Program-made: the position numbers and the translations under genes
Shown here: positions 1 to 12,900 of the stretch, one piece after another
Numbering within the stretch: position 1 is the first letter of the stretch
Layout: the number at the start of each line of letters is the position of its first letter
Assembly: GCA_963920705.1 (NCBI GenBank)
Contig: OY987230.1
Location: 13,541,320 to 13,605,319, forward strand
Direction: 5' to 3'
DNA: 64,000 nt
From: Odiellus spinosus
Lineage: Eukaryota; Arthropoda; Arachnida; Opiliones; Phalangiidae
The notes under the pieces: generated by a model
What the model saw: the letters and a program-made list of their open reading frames with translations, nothing else
What the model was told of the DNA's origin: nothing
Databases searched by the model: none

Positions 1-2546
1 AATTTCTAAAATTCCACTATTTTATGATGTTTAAGTAATACTGAAGGCAGAACACGCAACTTGTCACGTATAGATGCTTCGTTTCATAAAATGAAACAGC
101 TAAGTTTGTGTGTCAATTCGAGAAAGTTAAAAAGCAGACTAGTTGATTTAAAAAGTCGCTAGAAGGCTTATAATTCACGTAATTTAATACAGTGCTAACC
201 ACAAAAGTTGTCATTCCCCAAAAAGGGTGGGGAAATTATTGAAAAATGGTCAAGGAAAAACCTGTAAAAGTTGGGGAAATTTATTTTGAAAATGAACCAT
301 GGCTTCATTCTACAAAATATCGGTATAGTTTTTATTCCAAACTTATAGCACTTATTCATAAAACGAGGCTCTGTGATTTTTGACTCCTTTAAGAATGATT
401 TTCTTTCGTAGTGTTAACAATAGTCTTGTAACGACTTTTTGCATACATCATCTTGTATCGCAACTGTACCCTAATCCTTGTCTAGATTTAGTCAGTGTAC
501 TCCCAATATCTGTGATGCACTTTCATTTTAATATTATCTACACTGAACACCTTTGCAACAATATTTTATTCCTGCTTCCATCCTACTAACTTTCACGTAG
601 TTATTAGTTTCCCACCGATTTGTTTAAGCAATTATAAATGAAAGCGACAAATGTTTCTTTTAAGGAACGAATGATAAAGCTGGTGGTCCTCATTACTTGT
701 TGAGATGGACCTCGCCGCAAGTTGTTAAAGAAACCTTTGTGCCTTTGATCAAATGGAAATACGCCTATATGGAACAATAAGTCAAGAAGGGGTCTTTTAT
801 TTTTTTAACTACTTAGTTTTAACAAATCTGATACTACTACCAAAGAACATTTATAGTGATAGCTTTAGAATTTTTATATTGAGGTACGGTAGCTTTAACA
901 ATTTTTTATACCCATTTTGTTTGCTTATTTACGCTAGTCTTCCATAAAAGGATAGGATAGTTTTTAACCTTAGTTGCTTTTGGCTAAATTGCCCAAAAAG
1001 GAAATACGTAATTCTTAGAATTAACATACCAAAGAATCAATAAGAAGATACAGAACAGTCAAATTTAAGTTATTGTCAGTTTGTTTTACACTTGGGTATA
1101 CTCCTGAAAAAAATGCATTTAGAAAGATTATTTACAAAATTTACTATCATATTTTTTGGTCAAATTCATAGTTTACTTTTAACATTAGCTTGCCATAATT
1201 CCTATGGAATGCGAGTTCTTTGATTGATCCAATAAGTTCTGCATACAAGGTCGCTGTTTGTGACTTGAAAATGCACTTAACGCACAGGTTACAGAATGAA
1301 ATATTCAGTCGTGACATTTAAATTAATTAAAATTATAAATTAATAACTCAAATTGGGTGCTCAATAAAATTATAGTCTTGGATATTTATAGGAAGTAGTT
1401 ATCTGAAAGTTTTTTAAAAAGTTGAGTTGTAAGTAATTTGGTAGCATTTAGTTTTTCTCTAGTTATTATAGATCTGATTTCATAGTCCAAGCTTTCGCTA
1501 AGTCAGAATTTGAGCTTATTTTTTGCTAAATTTTAAAATGTTCAACCCTCATCGTGAAATTAAATATTAAATCTAAATGATTAAAATAAACAGATTGTCG
1601 TGATTTTATTAAAACTATTTTTATACAATTCTAGTTAACTAAATTTTAAAATAGTCCAAACAGATTGTTGCGTAAGTTTTACCAAGAAAGGATAGAATTC
1701 TTAAGCTACTAGGGTGGCCAAATTCAACTTAGAATAGACGATTCCATAAAGTCTGACTATGCCCCAACCTTGAAAAATGCTAACATCTTCCGTAGAAACG
1801 GGTTCTATTTAACGGCTATTTTATCTGTTTCTACATTATTGTATATGTTACTTTATAAAACCATCTATTGTGGGAGTGGCTTGCAAATCCGTTTTGAACC
1901 ATCTGTGGCATTGATCATCAATAACATTTTGGTTATGACGTTTTTTCTTGCCCAACCCACCGTAATCTCAAATTATAAGAGCTTCGCAGTGGCCAATTAA
2001 GGGTTAACCAAAAAAATAGTTGAGAGAAATTAGTTTTTTCGCTACTTGCTTTTTTAAGCATTTAATTCTTTTATCTATCCAATAAGTTACTTGCGCAATA
2101 ACGTCTTTAGTTTTCCTTGCGGTCGAAAAATCTCTCCAAGCCTTTGAATTAATGACACATAAATTTTTAAAAAAATCTCAATCTATGCTAGCAACCATCA
2201 TGGATATAATAAATTTACACTTTATTTAATCCATGCAACCATCCCCAAATCAGAATGGGGTCTACGGGTACATATAAGAAGTCCTAGCGTTAATCCTATC
2301 CTTTCTTGGTATTAGGCAACTATAAAGATGATTTAAAGAACGCTTGGTTTTTATTGTCAGTTTTATAAATCTATAAAATAGGGCATTATATAAGTAGCTT
2401 TAAAAATGTTAACACATTAACAGATGCTGTATTAGGTTGGAAATTTCAACCATATTTCTATTAAAAGTTGTAGCATTTACATTTCAGTCTTTAAATAAGG
2501 TTTTTCTGGTAAAGTAGTTTTTTTGTAGGTCCAAAGTTACTTGCTC

Positions 2547-2694
2547 CCCTTACCAAAAAAAGTTAGTCTGATCTGAAGATGCCCTCAAGAACACTACAAA
2601 GGTGCTAAAGACAATGAAAGATTTTCCCCAAGACTTCTTGACATAATGAAAGACTTCCCCAAGACCTCTTATGGCTAACTTTTTTCGGTAAGGG
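2547..2694. mobile_element. Small inverted-repeat element (MITE), copy A
   Basis: The left end reads CCCTTACCAAAAAAAGTTAG and the right end, reverse-complemented, reads CCCTTACCGAAAAAAGTTAG, so the termini are near-perfect inverted repeats of about 20 bp. The interior carries a repeated phrase (AAAGACTTCCCCAAGACC and a variant). A second copy with the same termini and interior lies at 19166-19332. No transposase is encoded. Superfamily is not assignable because no clear target-site duplication is visible. Confidence 0.65.
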
Positions 2695-3676
2695 TCTGAT
2701 TTTAGAGAGCATTTATTTGTAGTGGCAGGAATGTCCAATTTTACCATCCATCTTGATTCATATCTTGTATACTCCCTTAAAGAAACTATGGTATCCTTGT
2801 TTACAGCCTAAAATCTTTATAGGTTTGGGAAAAACTTCAAAAAATTTAGGCAATTTGAAAATTAGGTCTAAAAGTCTGAAAAAAGTTATAGAATTTATTG
2901 TCGATTTTCAAGCGGGACTTTTTGGGAAGGGGTACGTCCCGTTAGTCTCTCCAATCTGAAAAATTTATAGGTAACCATAATTTTTATTTTGGTTAATAGG
3001 TTAATATAGAATAAATCAAATGAGTATTATTTGTAACTCCAAAATTTATTTGACGTAGGCACATAATTGTACATAATAAGGGGGAAAATCTTTCTGACCT
3101 TACAGCGATTTATTTTTAAACATTCCCTTAGTAATAAAGGTACTTTTTTGGAAACAATATAGATAAAGGTTTTGAATCTGTATAGTTATGTACAGGAAAT
3201 AGTTACAAAAACATAGATCATAATGGAACCAGAAAAAAAAAATTCATCATCATAAAATAAAAACTATAAATAGGCCAATATATTTACATAAATACAAAAG
3301 TTTTAGAAACCTATATGATGATTTTCTTTTAAATATTAACCATGAATAAGATGTGACTCCTCGATCGATATATGAATTGACAAGATTTTTTTTATCTCTA
3401 ATATTTCTTTTTCGCATAAATTAAAATAAAAATATGCTAAAAGAAAATTCAAACAAAAATCTGAGATCACAAGTTTATATAAATCCGAGGTGCATTATGA
3501 TTTTTAAAAGGGGTGATGAAAAACAGGATAGGGTTGATGGACTTCTCTTTCTGAAGGAGTTAGTTTTATGAAAATATTTGCATTTATGCTTATCAGGGAT
3601 TCAGAAGATGCAGATCCGCAGCCACCAAATTAGTCAGTTAAGGTAGTAACGTTATAATGATGTAACGTATATTAGT

Positions 3677-3698
3677 CCCCCCCCCCCCCCCCCCCCCC
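3677..3698. repeat. Poly-C homopolymer, 22 nt
   Basis: An uninterrupted run of 22 C lies in otherwise AT-rich DNA. It could form quadruplex or i-motif structures, or simply be slippage. Its length may be uncertain in the assembly. Confidence 0.9.
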
Positions 3699-6600
3699 AG
3701 ATGCAGTGATTAAAGAGAGCCAACACCGGTGTGGCATCATTTTAAAGTTTTAGAGGATGGTGCATCTATCTTGGTGCTTGGAACAAATTACTTTTAACCC
3801 CTCAAGCATTTAAAGCTAGACTCAGTTTTGAAAATAAAGTTCCCATCAACATGCGTAACGTCACGCTCACGCGAGTGTGACGTTTTTCAAATTTTGTCTG
3901 TCGCCTCATCTTGTGTCCCTTTAACCCTGCTTCAGTTTTACCTACATTGACAAACTTATTTGAATCAATAGTATAGGCCCACTTTTTACTAACTCAAAGT
4001 TAACGTATTTAATATAGCTATTAATTTAAATTAAAGGGGAGTTTAACCGTATTTTTTATGGAAAGTATGGTACTAGTCATTGCCAAAAAAAAATAACCCT
4101 TTTCTATGGGATTCCTAATTGAAAAAAGTAAATTTTTCAGAGCACTTTCGCTGACTCTCATTAATTTTAAAATTGATCTGAATCAGTAAGTAATTAAAAC
4201 GCAAATTTTCATTAAACCATGCCCCTTCTTTGAAAATTTAAACTGTTAACATTACATTATTTTTTATAAAATATTTAAAATTATACCAATTATTTTTTAC
4301 TTTTGTTTACGCTTATTACCACTAATGAGAATTAATTCAATTCATCATAAAAATACTGCTATCTTTTTTATAGAATCTAGTTTAACCAAATTTAAAAATC
4401 TATTCACATTTCATCAATTATATTTTTAACAACATCTACGCACCGATTAGTTTTTTTTTCTTCGGAACAACACCATTATTCGAAAAAAGAAAACACCGTT
4501 TTCTAATAATTTTGAGCATGAGTTTTTAAAAATTTCTCGTAAATCGCTTCAAAGTAATATTTGTTTTTCAAGCACAGTTTTTTAATTCTAATGATACATT
4601 ATTAATTTTTAAAATTATCGCGCAGTAAGGTTATTTAATTTACAAGTTTTTAAACCCAATTTTAAAAAAGCCACAACTATTTTATTCTCAATCGCTTATA
4701 TTTTTAAGAAATAATTTAGATTTTTATTTTTTTAAATACAATTTGTACTTCTGACCAGAAATGTTTGATTTTTATTTTATTTCGAAATCTATATATTTTT
4801 TTTTTTTCTTGTTTTACTTAGACGAAATATTGATTTTGGTGGAAATTTGCGTTTTTAGTGCCGTTGTTTTTATTATTATTTTTAGACCCTATAGAAAAAA
4901 TTATCTTTCATCATCACCAACCACTTATGAAAGATATTACGTAAACCTCTCGGAAAAGCGTTTAACAACTATTTACAGGAATAACAATAGTTATTTTCAT
5001 TTATTTTATTTTAATGGACAAAGTTTGATGATTAGAAGTTTTTATTTTTGTTGTTGGAAGAGAGTGAAAGACGCGTAAAAGACAGGAGCAAAAATTTATA
5101 CAAAAACAAAATATATTTAAGAGTTGAAAGAATTCTTCATGAAGTGCCAACAAATTTTTATCGTAACTTTTAAGAAATAGGGAGTTATTTTTTATTTTGT
5201 TTTTATTTTGAAAAACTACTTTTACGTATTATTTTATTCTGTACATAATGAGGCAAAGGAAGATTCAAAACTATGCGTAATATATGTAATAAGAGGATAA
5301 TAATTATCTTATTATTATTGGCTTAAGATACTGCGGAATATATTTAATTTCAATATCTTGAACACATTAAAGATTTTACTAGCCAAATTTCCATATTGTT
5401 GGGATGGTTAGCACCCGATAAGATGTTTTAAATGAAACCAACTGTGAAAATCTCAATGTGATTTCATTTAAAAATTTTTTAGTCTATCTATTAAAGGAAG
5501 ATATAGCCTGGATTTTGTCATGAATTATATGAAACAACCAAAAAAATTAAAATAGCGTAGTTTTAATAGGTTGAAATGTTCCTTAATATTTTTCTGGTTT
5601 AAAGAGAATTTAAGATCTGTAAAATTATAGAAAAAAATGTGAGAAAAATTGGGATAATATTCAGGGTTCTGAAATGGTATTTAACTAGTGGTACAGTTGT
5701 TTCCAATAAAATCTTTGCATTTTCAATGAGATAGCCCATTAAAAAGGGAAAGGTTACGTTGGAGACATTAACCTATTACCACATATATAATTAATGATTA
5801 AAATTTAATTTCTGATATACCGACCAGTACATAGTTTAATGCTTCCTCTATGCCGTGACAAAAATGTTTTAACTTCTAAGGGAAAGATTTTTAGCTCGAT
5901 AATTTTTTTGGTTCTCCATGGGCTGGAAAATTTTCCGAAATATGGGTTAAAAATTTTTTATAAGTTTTTTTTTTTTTTTTATTTTTCCTCTAGATTAACT
6001 AGAATTATTTTTTCTTTAATCTATTTATGTACATTCGTAGCACCACTACTTCATATACTGGCTGTTGAATTTAATACAATCAGCGTTGGTTTTTTATTAT
6101 AATATATAATTTAATCTGCCCGCTAAAGAAGTTTTAAAATTAAAGCTACCTTTATTAAATATTTATTTGAATTTTGAAAAATGTTTTAATGGAAATTTGA
6201 AAGAGCTTTTCTCGTTATAGGAAAAATGTTAATTTGGCTTTCTATTTTAACATGGAGATGTTTTTCTGGGTTTTATATATTTCAAAGGGGGATGAATTAT
6301 TTTGTTTTAAATGGCAAAAAGCGAGTATACTTCAAAAGGGTTTTTTCAGTTTCATTTGTAAGCGAGGATCATTAAATATATATATTTTTTTAAATAGCGA
6401 TTAGGCCTTACGGTAAAAGGTATCTGTTCAAAATGCTATCAGCTAAGTATTCGTTTTAGATGATAATCATTTTTATTTTAAGATGGGAATTTTTTTATCT
6501 GATTTCGAAAATACTTATACTTTTATAAGATTAACAGGCGGGTTATCCAATTTTCTTTTAGATAATTACGAGTTTTAATCTCCGAAATCATCAAAAGTTA

Positions 6601-7424
6601 AATATTTTTCAATTTAACAACTTTTTTAACATTACAGCCAATAGGTTTAATTATTACTTTTTAAAATAAAACTTTAGCGAATTGTTTCAACTTTTCCGTG
6701 GCTTGTGGCAATTTTGGCAGTGTTATAACGTTTTTATATTAACTCTTACAAACGGAAAAAACAACAAAATAGCGCCTCTTTTTCTTTTTCATTATAAATA
6801 CTATCCGTTTAATTCTACAGTTTCTCAAATTTGTCCTAATTAAATAGAACGAAATATAAATTATAAGATGGCTTATCTATAAATACAACAATTATAATAG
6901 TAAACAACGATTTTAAAATAATTATAGTTAAAAATAATATTAAAGTAAATGGGGTTGTAACAAATAAACAACCAAAAACTTAACGTAAATCTATTTTTTT
7001 CTGGTAAAACAAATCACCACCACCACTTGATTGCTTTAAGGACCATTCTCGTGAAAAAGTACCCATTCGTATAGTACTTTGGGAGTCTTGGATAGAGCTT
7101 CATTATCACAAGTTTCAAAATCACGGGGTCTTGTATGTTTGTCACCAAATGAGATGTTTAAAAACATGAATGGAAAGTTATATCTGATTGATGACATTAC
7201 AGGGAAGAATAATATGGAACTCAAAATAAATTCCATTTGCAAAATAATTGTGTGAAAATGTCTCAAACACGATTTAGTTTTTCTTAAAGGTCTATGAGAA
7301 TTTGGGAAGGTCTTAGATTTTTAAAAGCTTCTCAAAGAAGCCTTGAAAAGGGGGGTACATTTAAGATGTTTTAAAATAACCAATCTTAGATGAAATTATA
7401 GCTTGTTCCTGTTAGATGTTACAA

Positions 7425-7530
7425 AAGTACCCACCCGTGAAACTACGGTGTTTATAACAGCAAGGTTGTTGGTTCCAATCCCACCAGTGACCTAACATCT
7501 TTTTCACGGGCGGATACCGTAGTATTAGGA
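7425..7530 (+). mobile_element. tRNA-derived SINE-like repeat, copy 1
   Basis: A pol III B-box-like GGTTCCAATCC (7471-7481) is followed by a body (CCAGTGACCTAACATC then TTTTTCACGGGCGG). The body aligns closely with the segment after the tRNA-like head at 48354-48470 (CCAGTAACCTAACATA then TTTTTTAAGGGTGG). The A box is degraded here. Shared structure in two distant places supports a dispersed SINE family rather than a tRNA gene. Confidence 0.55.
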
Positions 7531-9460
7531 TAAAAAGGGTTATTATTAACCACTGAAAAGGTTGATCTTCATATAAGGTCATGTCAGAATTTGTGCCCAA
7601 GACAGTTAAGGAGGTATGCTTTCTGCTTTCAGTTCACCTCCATTTATTTAAATGCAATGTTTAACAGTTCCTTATTTTTATTGTGAAGTATACGCTTTTT
7701 TCCCTTTGCTCAGTTCTAGACGATTCACAAGGTTATAAGCTTACAGGTTGGCTATCCTGACTGATTTATTGTTTACTTTTAGGTTCTAATATATATAAAA
7801 TATAATGCAGTAGCACTAACTGGGACTTGTTAATATTTACAATTTAATGCCAAGAAGAAATTTATTTAAAAAAGGAGCAAGGCACAATTACTCCCAAGTC
7901 ACAACCTAATTTTTCATTCTTAACAATGAAATCCCCAAATGAAAAAGAGTCAGAAGACAGCCACTGCATGTGGCACAGGTTTTACACAAATCATTTATCT
8001 TTCCAATTAAGGTCCTAATTAAACCTATACTAAAAAAGTTAAACCTTCTCCCTTAGTTTTAAATTTATTTCTTCCTGTTAATCTTATGAACAACATTATT
8101 TAGAGCCTCTAAGCTAAATTTAAATAGAGCCTTTAGGATCCCTGAGTGTCACAGGTTTGATAGAAAATCAGCGTATACCCTTGTATCATCTACACGCTAT
8201 AGTAAAACTTTAAAGGCGCACTATCATCCTAAATGTCAGCATTGATATATTTTTCCATTTTTAAAATAATCTTAATTTTATTTTAACAAACCCCTTCATT
8301 GGCGCAAGCTCTTTCCAAATCTTTAATTTTATATCCCAAATCTTTTTCACGACAGATTTATCATAACCTGGTAAACCTGGTAATTGCAACAAAAAAATAA
8401 TAACTAGAAGACAATACTCTTAAGTTCTTAACGAACAGAACTAAACAAATGAGAAAACTAGAATTTTTTTAAAACTATTTTTTGGCACTTAAAAACCAAT
8501 ATTCGTTATGTTCAACATTATCTTATATATTTTCTGAAATATTCGGAAATATTCCTTACACCGGGTTTTTTTTTAGCAACTGTTTCGCAGCTAAGCCGAT
8601 ATTATTTTATCAATTATTTAGCGTAATTTCTTAGTTTTAAAATTTAAATTAACACAGACTTTTTGGGAATGAAAAGGGATATTTCATGGTATGATTTTTT
8701 TTTTGTTTTGTTTGTTTGATTTCGAAAGAACAATTACATTAATAAATATAATGAAGGAGAGAAATTTGATAATGCGCACCAACGTAAAGATGAATGATAA
8801 ACTCTCCTTACATTTAACATTCAAGAAGAGATTATGAACATGAGAAAATTTGAGAAGAATATATATATTTTTTATCTTGGAAGTTATGAATTTCTAGTTT
8901 CTAAAGAGTTTTAACTTTAAAGTTACGTAAAAAAGTTTTCTATTATAAGGAGATGGGGGTAAAGGGAAATTTGAAGGGAAAAAAATTGGTGCTCTCTATT
9001 CAATATTCTTAATTTTAAGAAAAGGTTTAAACGTGACTGAGCAATAAGTGTATTTTTGAAGATGGGTATGTGTAATTAGTAGTGGCTATAATGATATATA
9101 TTTATATATGTATAGAAAGATACCCAGTATTTTAACAAATAATACTTTGTTTTTAATTGTTTTATATAAGAAACAAAACGCAATTCGTATCATATCCCTG
9201 GCATTTTTAAAAAAGCCTACTGTGGTGGCCTTTTATTTTAAGTATTTTATTATAATTTGAACAAAACTTGCGCTTCTTTTTATCTTGGAAGGTTTTAAGA
9301 CCATTTCAATTTTTAAATAACTCTCTCTCTCTCTCGATCTATTATGATAGATCGGTGATCATACTCTCTAGCCAGAAAAGCTAAAGCCACAATGAGGCAA
9401 ATCATTTTTATATCAAAGGTTTTATACTTTAGTAGTTATCGTTTTAATATCTATACCCCC

Positions 9461-9466
9461 TTTATT
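9461..9466 (-). terminator. Candidate CAMTA polyadenylation signal
   Basis: AATAAA on the minus strand, about 270 nt beyond the inferred CAMTA stop codon. It is plausible by position only. Such hexamers are frequent by chance in DNA this AT-rich. Confidence 0.35.
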
Positions 9467-9735
9467 AAAAATGTTTGTTTTTTTACTTTCAAAAATGTGA
9501 CAAGTGTGATTTTTCTCTGTTTGGATTTAAAGGTGTTAAAAGGTGGAGGGAAATATTGAGGGAATTTAAATTATCGTGTTTTTATATTCTAACGATGTCT
9601 TTCGCTCGTATTTAAAGAATCTCCTATTTAATAGACAAAGAATTGTCTAAAAAGGATTTGTGACTTATTCAAACCAATTCCCAACGTACATTTTGGATGT
9701 AACCGTTATTGTTAAGAATTTTGAATCTAGGGGGT

Positions 9736-9847
9736 TCATGTTGTATCCAATCTCTTAGAATGCGGCTCCTGGAATTTTGGCAGCTGGTCGCCCATCTCGA
9801 CTTGTGGCTTCTCGCTTTCGGCAGCTAAAGCACGCTCTTTCTGCAAT
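9736..9847 (-). CDS. Camta: CAMTA terminal coding exon (37 codons including stop)
   Basis: This exon is separated from exon 19 by a 973-bp intron. The acceptor is preceded by CCCTCCCTCTACAG, and the first base completes the split codon AA|A left by a consensus GTGAGT donor at 10820. The peptide begins [19 protein letters not shown], a charged helical tail like the one that follows the last IQ region in vertebrate CAMTA1. If the donor is not used, translation stops almost at once (AAG TGA at 10817), because the TGA lies inside GTGAGT. A shorter isoform lacking this tail is therefore possible. Confidence 0.75.
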
Positions 9848-9871
9848 CTGTAGAGGGAGGGATTCTGTTTA

Positions 9872-9905
<34 letters not shown>

Positions 9906-12900
9906 AATAATGGTTAAGTTTTAAAATCTTGCAAATTTATGTTTCATTGTTAAACTTTGATGAAGTTGTAAAACTATCAATGACCATAATTTTTTTTAAA
10001 CTAAAGGAGTGATCTTCATTCCACTTAAGATTTAGTTATTACCAAAACTCTGCATGGGTCATTTTGTCAAACTACAAAACTAAAAAAGGAGTATAAACCC
10101 AGTTGATTTACAACATACATTATGTTAAATATTCTGAATTACAACCCAATTGGCAATTACTATCTAAATGACAGCGAGTGCTTGTTCCAGGCTTTTTATA
10201 CGTATCTTTTACCAGAAACACGAGATAAAATTAATGCCTCCAGTAGTTGTTTACGGCACACCCTACGCCAGGTTTCAGGGATTATAAGAAACGTGTAGCC
10301 TAGCTCATTTGAATGGTTTAAATAGTTCAACATACTCTTATTATAGGCAACATTTATAAAAAGAATTGTCAGGAGTGTCAAGGTTAAAATCCACCTTGTT
10401 CCATAGCTTTATACTCCCTTTAACGTTAAGAATTTAATGATCTTAGCCTCCAAAATTTAACAAATCACAAAATAATCGTGAAAATTGAACTACACAGTAC
10501 ACAGCGTTTCTAATAAGGACTAGAGTGCCAGGAGTATATATATAACATCAACAAGCAAAAGCAGTAAGAGCTACGTTTTGTTATTAACTTTCTTTTAGCT
10601 TATAAACTCACCGCTTTTCCATGTATATAATCCCACACACTTCAAAAGTTAGCAATAAAAGTTAAAGAGTAGAAAAATTTTGATTTAGATTTTTTCCGAA
10701 AGAAATGAAGGCTAAAACTCAATTGGTTAGTTGTGATAAGAAATAACTGAAAAGATGGTTTTAAAGTTTCCAATAGGAAATAAGTACGAAGAAAAACGAG
10801 TAATCAAACTTTAAACTCACTTATTTTTTGATTGCCTCATGAACTGTTGAATTTTTCTGGCCGCTTGATGCTGCCTACGTTGAGAGTATGTTCTCCTTTT
10901 TGAGACGAGAGAGAAAAATTCTTTAGAATCATTGAGAAAGATAGTTTTTCCCTAGATAAAATAAGATCTTACTTCAGGTTACACGAATTGGGAGTTCCCT
11001 CCCTACTGGGTCGTTTATCGGTTTCTGAAAGACTTCGGTAGAATGCCAGTGATGACTGTGTTACTCCACCGGAATTTTGCTTGCAAAGGTTTCCCCCACT
11101 ACACATTTGAGATTGGGACGAATTTATAAGAGACGTAATATCGCTTCCTTCTTGACATTTCTTGAACCGCTTATGTTCGCAATAATTTCTGAACTGATTC
11201 TGAATTACTTGCGCCGCTTTAGTCATTTGCTTGTAATACATGTACTGAAAAAAAAACTTTTTTTAGATTTGGTCATTTCACCGTAAATATCTTGAAGTAG
11301 ACACGCTACCTGACTCGATTCAAATTGACCTGACCTATGGAATTTTTTCAATTTCTAAAGATTAAATTTGCAAAACTTGGCCCAAAATTGAGTCAGGTTG
11401 CGTGTCTGCTTTAGAGACTGAGTGTACCTGTTTGTAGCGTCGATAATAACTCTGTATCAATACAGCCGCGACTTTTTCCTTTTCCTGTTCTTCTTGCCTT
11501 TTCCTTCCTTTGTAGGAACGGTAAGCCTTTTGTATAATTTTGGCAGCTTCGTAAAGTTCGCGTTGTTCTTTATCAGAAAGGGTTAGATTTGAGAAATCAT
11601 TCTCCATAATTTTGCCCGATGCTTTGAAGAATTCGCAAAAATCGGCTGTAGTGGGTGGAGGTGATGGAGAATCCAAGGCGAAACTTCCGGGACTTTGTAA
11701 ACACGAAGAAGAAGCGGGGCTCAGTGTCGATGTCGGAGTATTATTCTCGCAGTACCTAATGAAAAGAAATCAATTTAACAATGGCAATATTTTAATTAGC
11801 ATCAATATTTCAATCTGACCTGTAATTGTGATCGCTGAATTCAAAATTGAATTCGTCACCGAGTAACGGTGGAGGTGGCTCATCGACTGGACATATCTCC
11901 AAATCAGAAGTGTCTTGTAAAAGGGAGGATACTGATTTTCCATCATCTGCATGCATGCCTGACAATGATAAGCCATTCATGGATGCTTCGGAAGTAGCTT
12001 TGATTCTATCAGGCATGGCAGCGATTATTTGTTCCGCCAGCGTTAATACTCTGCTCTCCGTTTCACTGTTGGTCCCAGTTAAGAGAGACAAATCGCAACT
12101 CCCATAACTTTCTCTTCGACTTTGAAGAGTGCTATTAACTATGAAAACAATTTAACAACAAATTAGGACCAAGTAAAATAAGTACAAAAAGGATTTTCCA
12201 AATTTAATTTACCATTTGCCAAATTCATCAATGTTTGTTCAGCAGTTTCTATTGAGCAAAAGGATTAAAAAGTTAGTTTCCTAATTTCAGGCTTAGTTTG
12301 AAAAGTCTATAAGATTATATATGCGCATCAGAAGTTTAACTTACCGCAGCTTCCATCCGGGTTAAACCTATCCAATTTCAAATCAGATTCCCAGAAATCG
12401 GCGTGGGAGTTTTTGGAAGAAGATAACATACAAAGATTGATGTTGCTGTCCACCGAAGACCTTTTTGTTAATTGAGGAGGCAACATGTGACCGAAAGACT
12501 TGCGATTAGCCATTCCCATTAAACTGCTACCGTTACTACTATTCTTTGTGTTATTGTTGTTCGTAGTCGCGTTTTCAGTCGGGGCTACAGGGTTATTGAT
12601 TAGAGAAAGACCTTCCGACGAAGGTGGCAAGAATAAATTAATGGAAGAATTATCGAAACTGTTTCCTCTTGTCAAATTTAGATCCATGTTGAATTTGGAT
12701 ACACTCTCCGTTGTTTCGGGGAAAATATTACCAGGCATGGAAATATCGTTACTGGTTTGTACTAAAGCCGACTGAGCTTGCTCCAGTCTTTCAATTTGGT
12801 TGGCTAAATCGATAAATCCATTGGTCCGAGCTGAATCTAACGGTCCGCAACCTTTGTCATTGTTCACTTGAAGAGCCATTTTATTCCATTGATAAAGTAG

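Larger units (their letters stand above)
1..9735. other. AT-rich intergenic DNA left of CAMTA
   Basis: No coding exon is supported here. The open frames are short, AT-driven and match nothing I recognise. The stretch holds one small inverted-repeat element (2547-2694), a 22-nt poly-C run (3677-3698), a tRNA-derived SINE-like repeat (about 7425-7530), a CT-dinucleotide run followed by a small hairpin at 9336-9355, and the expected 3' UTR of CAMTA just below 9736. Confidence 0.6.

Noticed and set aside
9336-9355. Hairpin CGATCTAT-TATG-ATAGATCG as an RNA element
   Set aside because: Only 8-bp arms, next to a CT run, with no wider fold or partner; likely chance.
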